Below are positions 1-7,167 of a DNA stretch of 7,693 nt, in pieces. Made by a program: the position numbers and the translations under genes. This stretch comes from Chlamydiota bacterium. GTDB taxonomy: Bacteria; Chlamydiota; Chlamydiia; Chlamydiales; Rhabdochlamydiaceae. Below the pieces are notes generated by a model. That model saw only the letters and a program-made list of their open reading frames with translations, was not told the DNA's origin and did not search any database. The first letter of the stretch is position 1, and every line of letters begins with the position of its first letter. The DNA lies in assembly GCA_013041585.1 (NCBI GenBank), contig JABEVM010000138.1, positions 1 through 7,693 on the forward strand, given 5' to 3'.

Positions 1-1101
1 CACCTTTTCGCATCCAAAAAAGAGGGTAAACATCGACCCTTGATCTTGTAAACATGCCTTCATTCCTTTTTTAGTTAATGCCTCTTTGATGGGATCTAAA
101 AGTAGATGAGTCTTCTCTTGTAATTTTTCGTAAAAATCTTTCTTCTCTAACTGAATCAGAGCATGGAGCCCTGCCATCATGGCAACTGGATTGCCAGAGA
201 GTGTGCCCGCTTGAAACACATTGCCTGCTGGAGCTAAGTGGTCCATAATCACTTTCTTTCCTCCAAATGCAGCTGCAGGAAATCCTCCTCCAATGATTTT
301 TCCAAGGGTTGTAAGATCGGGATCAATACCGTAAAGTGCTTGCGCGCCGCCTATTCCCACACGAAATCCGGTGATCACCTCATCCAGAATGAGAAGGGCT
401 CCTACCTTGGCAGTTTCTTCGCGTAAAACTTGTAAGAACTCTTGAGTTGCGGGAACAAGGCCCATATTTCCAGCGATCGGTTCTATAACCACTGCAGCTA
501 CATCTTGGAGTGATCCAATAGCTGAGCGAAAAGCCTGAGTGTCGTTGAAAGGAAGAGAGATCGTATGTTTGACAACTTCTTCTGGAATGCCGAGAGTAGA
601 AGGTTTTTGCATAAGCTCTGTAGCAGCGGAGCCTGCTTGGACAAGCAAGGCGTCGATATGACCGTGGTAATTGCCGTTAAACTTGATGATCTGGGACCTT
701 CCCGTATATCCCCTTGCTAAACGGATCGCGCTCATCACAGCTTCAGTTCCGGAAGAGACAAAACGAAGTTTTTCAATAGAGGGCATGGAAGAAATAATTT
801 TAGCGGCTAAATCTCGTTCTACCGAAGTTGCGATCCCGAAACTAGAGCCTTGCATGACTTGCTCTATGACTGGAGTGGTGATACAAGAAGGGGCATGACC
901 TAGGATGAGAGATCCCCAGCTGCCGCAATAGTCGATATAAGAGTGCCCATCCTCATCCCAGATCACATCATCTTTGCCTGATTTGACGATCAAAGGGTTT
1001 ACACCCATTCCTTTCCAAGCCCTTGCAGGAGAATTCACTCCGCCTGGAATGAAATTGCAAGAGTCGAGGAAGATTTCCAGACTTTTCTTTCTTTCTTTCA
1101 T
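1..1101 (-). CDS. hemL: Glutamate-1-semialdehyde 2,1-aminomutase (HemL), C-terminus missing at window edge
   Basis: HemL is a cytosolic PLP enzyme that converts glutamate-1-semialdehyde to 5-aminolevulinate, the last step of the C5 route to haem. I translated the minus strand from the ATG at 1101 down to base 1, giving 367 uninterrupted codons. The family is usually about 430 residues, so roughly 60 C-terminal residues lie beyond the left edge. Visible family hallmarks are IPGGVNSPARAW (residues 18-29), GSWGSLILGH (60-69), SSGTEAVMSAIRLARG (116-131), YHGH (145-148), the PLP-contacting D240 in LILDEVITGFR, the Schiff-base lysine K268 in TTLGKIIGGG, and QAGTLSGNP (297-305). All key residues seen are intact. 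The start is backed by a GAGG Shine-Dalgarno five bases upstream and by N-terminal alignment with known HemL. The gene is divergent from tamA and has no evident functional tie to it. The related ornithine-type aminotransferases are less likely, given the HemL-specific N-terminal and QAGTLSGNP motifs. Confidence 0.97.
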   Translation of the reverse strand, partial: MKERKKSLEIFLDSCNFIPGGVNSPARAWKGMGVNPLIVKSGKDDVIWDEDGHSYIDYCGSWGSLILGHAPSCITTPVIEQVMQGSSFGIATSVERDLAAKIISSMPSIEKLRFVSSGTEAVMSAIRLARGYTGRSQIIKFNGNYHGHIDALLVQAGSAATELMQKPSTLGIPEEVVKHTISLPFNDTQAFRSAIGSLQDVAAVVIEPIAGNMGLVPATQEFLQVLREETAKVGALLILDEVITGFRVGIGGAQALYGIDPDLTTLGKIIGGGFPAAAFGGKKVIMDHLAPAGNVFQAGTLSGNPVAMMAGLHALIQLEKKDFYEKLQEKTHLLLDPIKEALTKKGMKACLQDQGSMFTLFFGCEKV

Positions 1102-1158
1102 AAAAACCTCATAGAGAATATCATTTCTTATCTTACCAATTCAGATCATATGTGACGG
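1102..1158. promoter_or_regulatory. Divergent intergenic region between hemL and tamA
   Basis: These 57 bases separate the hemL ATG from the out-of-frame tamA ATG at 1159, so any upstream promoters for both genes must overlap here or lie inside the opposite gene. The stretch is AT-rich. A TATTCT hexamer on the minus strand could be a -10, but it leaves almost no leader and has only a poor -35 match (TGAATT). On the plus strand TATCTT is a similarly weak -10 candidate. An ATG followed immediately by TGA lies at 1150-1155. No Shine-Dalgarno stands before 1159. The promoter role is inferred from gene orientation only. Confidence 0.3.
1107..1110 (-). promoter_or_regulatory. Shine-Dalgarno of hemL
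   Basis: On the minus strand GAGG stands five bases before the ATG at 1101. It fixes the hemL start and is the clearest ribosome-binding site in the window. Confidence 0.6.
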
Positions 1159-2924
1159 ATGAACAGGATTTTTTTTTTGCACTTCTTCTTTTTTTTAGCT
1201 CTTCTTTGGAAGCGAAAATTTCCTACAGTGTCGAATACCAAGGAATTGAAGATGCATCTCTTTTAAAAACCTTAAAATCTGTCTCCCAGCTTACTAACTT
1301 AAAAAAACATCAACCTGCTTCTATCCAAGCTTTAGAATATAGAGCAGATGCCGATATCCCCGAAATGCTAAAGGTTATGCGTGCGCATGGATATTATGAA
1401 GCTAAAATCGAGGTCTCCCTTCAGGATTTCTCCTCTCAAATTTATGTTATCGTAGCCATTCAGAGCGGACCACTATATAAAATCAAAGATTTTACAATCA
1501 ACTTCTACAGTCCTCCTAAAAAGAATTCTATTCTTTGGAAAAGATTGGAGCTGGAAAACCTCGGCATCACTCTTAATAAGCCTGCTCTTACAACAACAAT
1601 TTTAGAAGCAGAGCAAGAAACAGCTAAGATTCTAGGACAATCCGGATATCCTCTCGCTAAAATCGTATCCCGCGATGTTCGAGTGGATGGGAAAGAAAAA
1701 GGAGTATTCGTAACTCTCCAAATTGAAACGGGCCCGATTTGTTATTTTGGCCCACTCTCCATCACGGGACTTAGTTCTGTCAAACCTCTCTTCATCCAGC
1801 AAACAATCCCTTGGAAAGAAGGAGACCTATATGACTCCCAACTCGTAGAAACAACAGCGGAAACGATGTTAAGAAGCGGGTTATTTGGAGCTGCGTTCAT
1901 CAAACCGAGTAGCGCTCCGACGGATCACAATTTACTACCCATAGAAATTGACGTGAGCGAAACAAAACATAAAAGCGTCAACATAGGAGCTAGCTACCAA
2001 ACTTATTGGGGTCCTGGTGTGACCTTCGGGTGGGAAAATCGCAATGTTTCCGGTATGGGGAGAAAACTTTCTTTGCAAGGCGATGTAACCAAACGAAGTA
2101 TCGCGGGTGTTGCCACCTATCTGTATCCTAATTTTCTGCGAATTGGACAGGATCATCTATGGAAGATGGAAGCGCTTCACGAATCCATTATCCCCTATAA
2201 TCAAAGCGACTACAGTATCATGAGCCGCTTTGATAGAAGGATAAGCCATAGAATGAGCGGTTCTTTGGGAGGTAAATTAGAAAGGATGATCGTCACCGAT
2301 AGCGTGCAAGATGGAAAATTTGTGCTCTTTGGACTTCCTGCCTACCTAAGATGGAGCTCCGCCAATAATCTGCTAAACCCAACAAAAGGAAATACGGTAG
2401 AATACCGTATTACCCCGACAGTGAATTTCACAAAAAAAAAACACGAATTTCTGTATCAAGAGCTCTCTCATAGTTTTTATAAATCTTTTGATAAAAGAAA
2501 AATTCTCGTCTTCGCGCAAAAGATTACAATCGGTAGTATCTTAAGTAGAGAGTACGAAGATGTACCTATGCCTAACCGTTTTTTTGGAGGATCGGAAGAA
2601 GATTTACGCGGCTACCGCTATTTTACGGTGAGTCCTTTAATCCATGGTAAGCCAGCAGGAGGAAGATCTGCTGTTTACTATACATTTGAACCAAGGCTTA
2701 GAGTTTCTAAAAGTTTTGGCCTTGTCCCTTTTTATGATTTGGGAAATGTGTATAAATCCGTTCTACCTCAGTTCACGGGAAAATGGTTTAGTTCGGTCGG
2801 GTTTGGAGTTCGTTATTTCTCCTTTATGGGGCCTATACGCGCTGATATAGGGTTTCCTCTTTATCGAAGAAAGGGCCTCGATCCAAAATGTCGTTTCTTA
2901 GTAAGTATTGGTCAATCTTTTTAA
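1152..2924 (+). CDS. tamA: TamA, outer-membrane Omp85-family protein with POTRA domains (start uncertain)
   Basis: TamA is the outer-membrane barrel of the translocation and assembly module, acting with TamB. In GTG numbering the open frame gives 590 residues, close to the 577 of the E. coli protein. Residues 22-275 look like three POTRA units. The first contains MRAHGYYEAKIEV, closely matching the E. coli segment LKALGYYQPTIEF. From about 275 onward there are amphipathic beta-strands. The Omp85 L6 signature is RFFGGSEEDLRGYRY, with R486-G487-Y488. The end has GPIRADIGFPLYRRKG and a terminal phenylalanine (GQSF), a typical barrel signal. The start is doubtful. The GTG at 1152 gives an acidic leader (MTDEQD) before a hydrophobic run, unlike a signal peptide. 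The ATG at 1159 would give MNRIFF plus a hydrophobic core and a cleavage site after LEA (residue 21), but it is one base out of frame across runs of 10 T and 8 T. tamB follows 12 bp downstream. BamA is the main alternative, but three POTRAs rather than five and the tamB neighbour favour TamA. Confidence 0.9.
   Translation: MTDEQDFFFALLLFFSSSLEAKISYSVEYQGIEDASLLKTLKSVSQLTNLKKHQPASIQALEYRADADIPEMLKVMRAHGYYEAKIEVSLQDFSSQIYVIVAIQSGPLYKIKDFTINFYSPPKKNSILWKRLELENLGITLNKPALTTTILEAEQETAKILGQSGYPLAKIVSRDVRVDGKEKGVFVTLQIETGPICYFGPLSITGLSSVKPLFIQQTIPWKEGDLYDSQLVETTAETMLRSGLFGAAFIKPSSAPTDHNLLPIEIDVSETKHKSVNIGASYQTYWGPGVTFGWENRNVSGMGRKLSLQGDVTKRSIAGVATYLYPNFLRIGQDHLWKMEALHESIIPYNQSDYSIMSRFDRRISHRMSGSLGGKLERMIVTDSVQDGKFVLFGLPAYLRWSSANNLLNPTKGNTVEYRITPTVNFTKKKHEFLYQELSHSFYKSFDKRKILVFAQKITIGSILSREYEDVPMPNRFFGGSEEDLRGYRYFTVSPLIHGKPAGGRSAVYYTFEPRLRVSKSFGLVPFYDLGNVYKSVLPQFTGKWFSSVGFGVRYFSFMGPIRADIGFPLYRRKGLDPKCRFLVSIGQSF
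1169..1178 (+). repeat. Poly-T tract (10 T) in the tamA signal-peptide region
   Basis: Ten consecutive T begin 10 bases after the first base of the ATG at 1159. With 11 T the ATG would read in frame as MNRIFFFALLLFF, continuing through LEA into the tamA frame. With 10 T it reads out of frame and stops at TAA 1264-1266 after 35 codons. A tract of this length at this position is a candidate slippage or phase-variation site. Confidence 0.85.
1189..1196 (+). repeat. Second poly-T tract (8 T) in the tamA signal-peptide region
   Basis: Eight consecutive T lie 10 bases after the first tract. One extra T here, with the first tract unchanged, would also join the ATG at 1159 to the tamA frame, still with a hydrophobic leader. 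Two slippage-prone runs therefore sit between the candidate start and the conserved part of the protein. Confidence 0.75.
2432..2441 (+). repeat. Poly-A tract (10 A) inside the tamA barrel
   Basis: Ten consecutive A encode part of a threonine-lysine-lysine-lysine-histidine stretch (residues about 427-431) in the barrel region. The frame stays open across it, so tamA is in frame at this tract as written. Gain or loss of one base would truncate the barrel before the RGY motif. Confidence 0.8.
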
Positions 2925-2936
2925 CTAGTAAAGACT

Positions 2937-5900
2937 ATGGCATATATTCTCTCTTCAGTTTGGCGTTTCTTTCTCATCAGCTTGGTCATTCTATTTCTTT
3001 TAGTGAGCCTTTGCCTTCTTGCTTTGCAGACCAAAAGAGGAAAACAGTTTTTCAAATGTCAAATCGAGAAAGTTGCAAAAAAGCAGGGACTCGCAGTAAA
3101 AATCAATTCTTTAGAAGGAAATGTTCCCTTCCAGTGGAAGATCGATTCTCTTGAAGTCAGCTTCTCCAAAACAAACCATGTCCACATAAAAAAACTCGAT
3201 CTCTCTCTTTCTTTATGGTCCCTTTTACAAAATAAGTTCATCGTAAACTCTTGCAAAATCTCTTCTGCAACTTGGCAAATTCCCTCAGAAGAAAAAAATC
3301 TTCCCTTTGACATAGAAAACCTGGAATTTCCGCAGCTGAATTTCCAAATAAAATCTCTTCAAGTCAAAAAACTTCGTATCGAAAATCCCTCTCAACACTT
3401 TGCTGAGGAATATAAAATAAGAGCCTGGGCCAAATACCGAAAAAAGAATGATTCCTATTTGGTGGACTTAAAAGTCGAAGAAGATAAATCAGGAAGCCTA
3501 CTAGAGCTTCACTTTGGAGAAAAAGGTCCCCAGAATCATTTTCAGTTAGTATCTGAGCTGCATCTACGTTCTCTGCAGATCCTGAAACCATTTTACCCTC
3601 TTTCTTGGGATAGTCATTTTTCTTTACATGTAGACATTTCAGGTCAAAAGGAAACATGGAACGACCTTGTGCAAAAAGTGCAAAACGGGAAACATCCAAG
3701 GCCCATACATGGAAAAATAGAGCTCGATGTTCACTCTCTAACTCTCCCAGACCACCCCCTTTTTGCCAAACCTTTCAAAATAACAACTCAAATCTCCGTT
3801 TGGCCAGATAGGTCAGTAGAAATTCCTGTTTTTCATTTGCAAAGCTCTCTTTTAGATACGAAGGTTGAAGCAAACTTAAGCAATCTTCTCTCACCTCAAA
3901 AAATCACCTCTACGTTCAAAATCCCAGATCTTTCTTTATGGGATGGTCCCTTGCCCTTTGCCTTATCTGGAAAGCTTGAGGGTAATCTCTCCTACCAGGA
4001 CCAGAAACTAAGTGGATTTATCAGCTCAGAAAATCTAGAGCTCGAAAAACAACTATTTTTGAAAACGGAGCTTTCTATTGAAGCTGCAAAAGAAACAGAT
4101 GCTTGGAAAGGAGTATTTACTCTTTCTAGTAAAAATCCACAAATTCCCATTACTGCCTCCTCTTCTTTTACATTCGGATCTCCTTTCCCCATCCATTTTG
4201 AAAATTTGCAAATTTCTTCTAAGATAAACTCTTTGCAAGGAGATCTACAAATTGACTCTATGCAATCAGTGCAAGGATCCCTTGCTTGCAACTTCCCTGA
4301 GCTCAGCGAACTTGCTGGGGTTTTTTATCTTCCTGAAAACCTAGAAGGCGGTCTACGGATGCAGATCCAGGCAGATCAGGCAGAAATCCACTCTCATCTC
4401 GTAGCTCATGAGATCTTCTTTGATTCGATTTCCTCAGACTCACTTGATTGCGAGCTCTTCTTAAGATATCCATTTTCTTCTCCGGAGCTTAAAGCGAGCA
4501 TCCAAATGCAAGATTGTATCTATAAGAATATCGAGCTAGAAACCTTTTCTACTCAAGTGCAGTACAAACAAGATACTCTCGATTACATAAGCTCTGGAAG
4601 CGGGATGTGGAAAGAGCCTTGTAGTTTCGCTCTAGAAGGGAATCTGAAAAAATCCCTACAAACCTATGAAGGCAAAATAGAAAAGCTGCAAGGAACTCTT
4701 CTGCAAAATTCTTTCTCATTTGCAAAGCCTTGGACCTTCTCTTTTGGTGCAGACACTTTTTCTACTAAAGATTTTTTATGTAATGTAGGAAGCGGCTATT
4801 TAGCTCTTGATGCCACTATGACGAGGGAAGAAACAGCTTTTATGGTGGAAGCCAAACATATGCCTATTGATTATTTCTCTCTATTTACCCCTCATTTGCG
4901 AGCAAAAGGATTCTTCTCCCTTAATTCCTCCTTTCTAGCGAGTGAGAAAGACTGCTCTGGACATGCGCAGCTTCTTCTAGAAAAGGCAAATCTATATCAA
5001 CAAAAGCAAACACCGATTTCCGAAGCGAAGGGATCTCTTCATGTTTCTTTAGAAAACAGGAAGATGCAGGTCCTCTCTCATATCATAGCAAGTCCAAACC
5101 AGTTTTTCGATCTGTCTCTTACAATCCCCATGATCTGCTCTTATTCTCCATTTAAACTAGAAATGGACAAAGATTCCCCTCTTGCAGGAAAACTTGAAAT
5201 TACCGGAAATGTCGAAGAGATTTTTGATTTTATTAACTTAGGCAGTCAGAGGATTGCGGGAGAGATAGGGGCAAACCTCCTTCTTTTTGGAAGCCCCAGT
5301 CAGCCTAAACTCCAAGGTGACATCCTAGTACAGAAAGGCTCCTACGAAAACTATTTGGGTGGAAGCTATGTGAAAGATGCTTATGTACGAGCTAGAGCCC
5401 AAAATACAAAAGTCGAAGTGCTCTCGGCTCGTGCTACAGATGAATCAGATGGTACGATCACAGCAGGTGGAGAGATTTTTTTAGAGCCAAGCCGAAAGTT
5501 CCCTTATTCTTTCACAGCGGATTTACGAAAACTGAGCGCTGTCAAATTTGATCACTTCCAGGGTAATTTTTCTGGAGATTTATCAATTAAAGGAAATCTG
5601 GACGAGGCGAGCTTAAGTGGGAATCTATTTCTTCCTAATGCGGACATCACCATCCCAGATCGTTTGCCCTACGACGTTCCAGATATGCCAGTTACCTATG
5701 TCAATATGCCCACTTCAAGCCAGGTACCTAGCATACATAATTCGTTTCCTTTCCATATGCAACTCCATCTTCGCTCTGATAAAAAGCTATTTGTAATTGG
5801 AAGAGGGTTGCATTCAGAATGGGAAGGAGAATTGGATGTTTCTACAGAAAATGAGGAGCTGCGATTTAACGGCTCTTTAGATCTGCTTCGAGGAACTTTT

Positions 5901-6461
5901 AATTTTGCAGGTAAAACATTTTCTCTATCGAAGGGAGAAATCTTGTTCTCCGATAAGAACGGTCAAAGCGCTTTTATTGACCTGCAAGGGAACTTAAATC
6001 TCCCCGATCTTACCGTCATAGCAGTCCTTAGAGGCTCTCTGCTCTCTCCACAACTGACATTTCAATCTATCCCTCCCCTGCCAACAAGTTCCATTTTGGC
6101 AAAAGTGCTTTTCAACAAGGATGTTTCTGAAATTACCCCTTTGCAAGCGATTCAGCTCGCCCAAACCATCATCACACTTTCTGGAACAGGAGGAATGGAC
6201 GTTCTCGAAACAATACGAAAAAGTTTGGGTCTAGACCGTTTCAATATCATTTCCGCAGAAAAAAATGAGAAAAATCCTGATGAAATCTTTGTGGAAATTG
6301 GAAAATACATTGTCAAAGGGGTCATGATTACACTCACACAAGGGGCCACCAGCAGTAAAGTAACTGTAGAGGTAGAACTAAAAAATGGATTCATCTTGCA
6401 GGGAGAAACCGATCAAAACCAAGAAGGGCGATTTAGCCTGAAATGGAACTATAACTACTAG
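2937..6461 (+). CDS. tamB: TamB, inner-membrane-anchored periplasmic translocation/assembly module component
   Basis: TamB partners TamA. It is anchored in the inner membrane, spans the periplasm as a long beta-rich groove of the AsmA-like superfamily, and is implicated in outer-membrane protein assembly and phospholipid transport. This protein has 1174 residues, against about 1259 in E. coli. Residues 11-30 form one transmembrane segment, followed by a basic KRGK stretch, consistent with a signal anchor. Residues 35-830 are a long, low-complexity beta-rich region with no catalytic motif. The TamB/DUF490 domain fills about 830-1174. It contains RGSLLSPQLTF, SIPPLPTSSILAKVLF (about 1042-1057), ITPLQAIQLAQTI (about 1065-1077) and SGTGGMDVLETIRKSLGLD, and it ends in the characteristic GRFSLKWNYNY. 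The ATG at 2937 is chosen because it lies 12 bp after the tamA stop and directly precedes the membrane anchor. The ribosome-binding site (TAAAGA) is weak, which fits translation coupled to tamA. No frameshift is seen. An AsmA or YhdP relative is less likely because of the C-terminal DUF490 ending. Confidence 0.95.
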   Translation: MAYILSSVWRFFLISLVILFLLVSLCLLALQTKRGKQFFKCQIEKVAKKQGLAVKINSLEGNVPFQWKIDSLEVSFSKTNHVHIKKLDLSLSLWSLLQNKFIVNSCKISSATWQIPSEEKNLPFDIENLEFPQLNFQIKSLQVKKLRIENPSQHFAEEYKIRAWAKYRKKNDSYLVDLKVEEDKSGSLLELHFGEKGPQNHFQLVSELHLRSLQILKPFYPLSWDSHFSLHVDISGQKETWNDLVQKVQNGKHPRPIHGKIELDVHSLTLPDHPLFAKPFKITTQISVWPDRSVEIPVFHLQSSLLDTKVEANLSNLLSPQKITSTFKIPDLSLWDGPLPFALSGKLEGNLSYQDQKLSGFISSENLELEKQLFLKTELSIEAAKETDAWKGVFTLSSKNPQIPITASSSFTFGSPFPIHFENLQISSKINSLQGDLQIDSMQSVQGSLACNFPELSELAGVFYLPENLEGGLRMQIQADQAEIHSHLVAHEIFFDSISSDSLDCELFLRYPFSSPELKASIQMQDCIYKNIELETFSTQVQYKQDTLDYISSGSGMWKEPCSFALEGNLKKSLQTYEGKIEKLQGTLLQNSFSFAKPWTFSFGADTFSTKDFLCNVGSGYLALDATMTREETAFMVEAKHMPIDYFSLFTPHLRAKGFFSLNSSFLASEKDCSGHAQLLLEKANLYQQKQTPISEAKGSLHVSLENRKMQVLSHIIASPNQFFDLSLTIPMICSYSPFKLEMDKDSPLAGKLEITGNVEEIFDFINLGSQRIAGEIGANLLLFGSPSQPKLQGDILVQKGSYENYLGGSYVKDAYVRARAQNTKVEVLSARATDESDGTITAGGEIFLEPSRKFPYSFTADLRKLSAVKFDHFQGNFSGDLSIKGNLDEASLSGNLFLPNADITIPDRLPYDVPDMPVTYVNMPTSSQVPSIHNSFPFHMQLHLRSDKKLFVIGRGLHSEWEGELDVSTENEELRFNGSLDLLRGTFNFAGKTFSLSKGEILFSDKNGQSAFIDLQGNLNLPDLTVIAVLRGSLLSPQLTFQSIPPLPTSSILAKVLFNKDVSEITPLQAIQLAQTIITLSGTGGMDVLETIRKSLGLDRFNIISAEKNEKNPDEIFVEIGKYIVKGVMITLTQGATSSKVTVEVELKNGFILQGETDQNQEGRFSLKWNYNY

Positions 6462-6462
6462 A

Positions 6463-7092
6463 TTAATTTTTTTCAGCCAAAGGAATTCTTTTCATAAAGC
6501 TCACAATTTCTTCTAGACACTCATCAACTAGCCTTTCTTTTTCATCAGAAGAAAGATTTCTTATATGCAATCCATAGTAAAGGCTTGGCTCGATTTTATA
6601 TAACGAGCTCTTAAAAGCAATATCGATGGTTTCCAATCTAAACTTTAATGTAGCTTCGAGCGCCGCTCTTACAAATTCTTCAGGCTTTTCAGTAAAGGAA
6701 TTGGCTAAGAAATTTTTACCTTTATCAATATCAATAAGAAATCCACGAGTTTCTTCTATAAGCCATCTTTTCGCATCTTCATTTGAAGCCCCTTTAGTTA
6801 GAAAAGGAAGAGGAACTTTTTCAGTAATCACGGGAACCGAATACGTATAGGGTGTTTTAAGACAGTCTACCAAAATTCGAGCTGCTGCAAGCTGCTCCAA
6901 TCGTTTCTTTTTTGCTACTTGGCATCTTACAACTGTATGATAAGAATCATGTAAATCCCTATATAAGCCTTCTGCAAGTACCCCATGAATGTAGGTGACA
7001 TAAAGGAAAATACCTAAATCAGATTTACCTTCGCTGAGCCTTTCGATCATATCTTCTTCTTTCGACAAATGCAAAACAACATGGTAAGACAT
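6463..7092 (-). CDS. Hypothetical protein, 209 residues, family not recognised
   Basis: I do not recognise this protein. Its amino-acid mix is balanced and its codons are rich in GNN types, as expected of a real gene. It is probably soluble and mostly helical: there is no signal peptide and no membrane segment. Visible landmarks are a charged N-terminus (MSYHVVLHLSKEEDM), an Arg/Lys/Ala-rich helix VAKKKRLEQLAAARILVD (about residues 59-76), FVRAALEATLKFRLETIDIAF (about 140-160), and a charged C-terminus (SSDEKERLVDECLEEIVSF). The ATG at 7092 has only a weak purine-rich AAGAAG upstream. The reading frame is also open upstream for 25 codons back to a TGA at 7168-7170, and beyond that stop the same frame carries coding-like sequence, so this may be the C-terminal part of a longer broken gene. 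The stop lies one base from the tamB stop, tail-to-tail. A shadow of another gene is unlikely, since no convincing frame competes in this interval. Confidence 0.7.
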   Translation of the reverse strand: MSYHVVLHLSKEEDMIERLSEGKSDLGIFLYVTYIHGVLAEGLYRDLHDSYHTVVRCQVAKKKRLEQLAAARILVDCLKTPYTYSVPVITEKVPLPFLTKGASNEDAKRWLIEETRGFLIDIDKGKNFLANSFTEKPEEFVRAALEATLKFRLETIDIAFKSSLYKIEPSLYYGLHIRNLSSDEKERLVDECLEEIVSFMKRIPLAEKN

Positions 7093-7167
7093 TGCGTCTT
7101 CTTTATATTTTGCCTTTAATAAGGATTGTCTTAAGGAGCAAGAAGGAAAATGCCAAAGATCAGTTCT

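Noticed and set aside
238..898. Plus-strand open frames inside hemL (238-426 and 671-898)
   Set aside because: They lie antisense to an unmistakable HemL sequence and have shadow-like composition.
1935..2156. Minus-strand open frame inside tamA
   Set aside because: It is antisense to the well-conserved barrel frame, with no recognisable protein or ribosome-binding site.
2888..3154. Plus-strand open frame bridging the tamA-tamB junction
   Set aside because: It overlaps the tamA end and the tamB membrane anchor in another frame; the tamB frame explains the interval fully.
3364..4291. Antisense open frames in tamB (3364-3699 and 3992-4291)
   Set aside because: They are rich in Ser, Phe and Cys, typical of reverse reading of an AT-rich gene, and have no start signals.
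7093..7167. Possible promoter (TTAAGA and TATAAA on the minus strand) before the ATG at 7092
   Set aside because: The spacing is about 21 bases, too long for a standard promoter, and such AT-rich matches are expected by chance.
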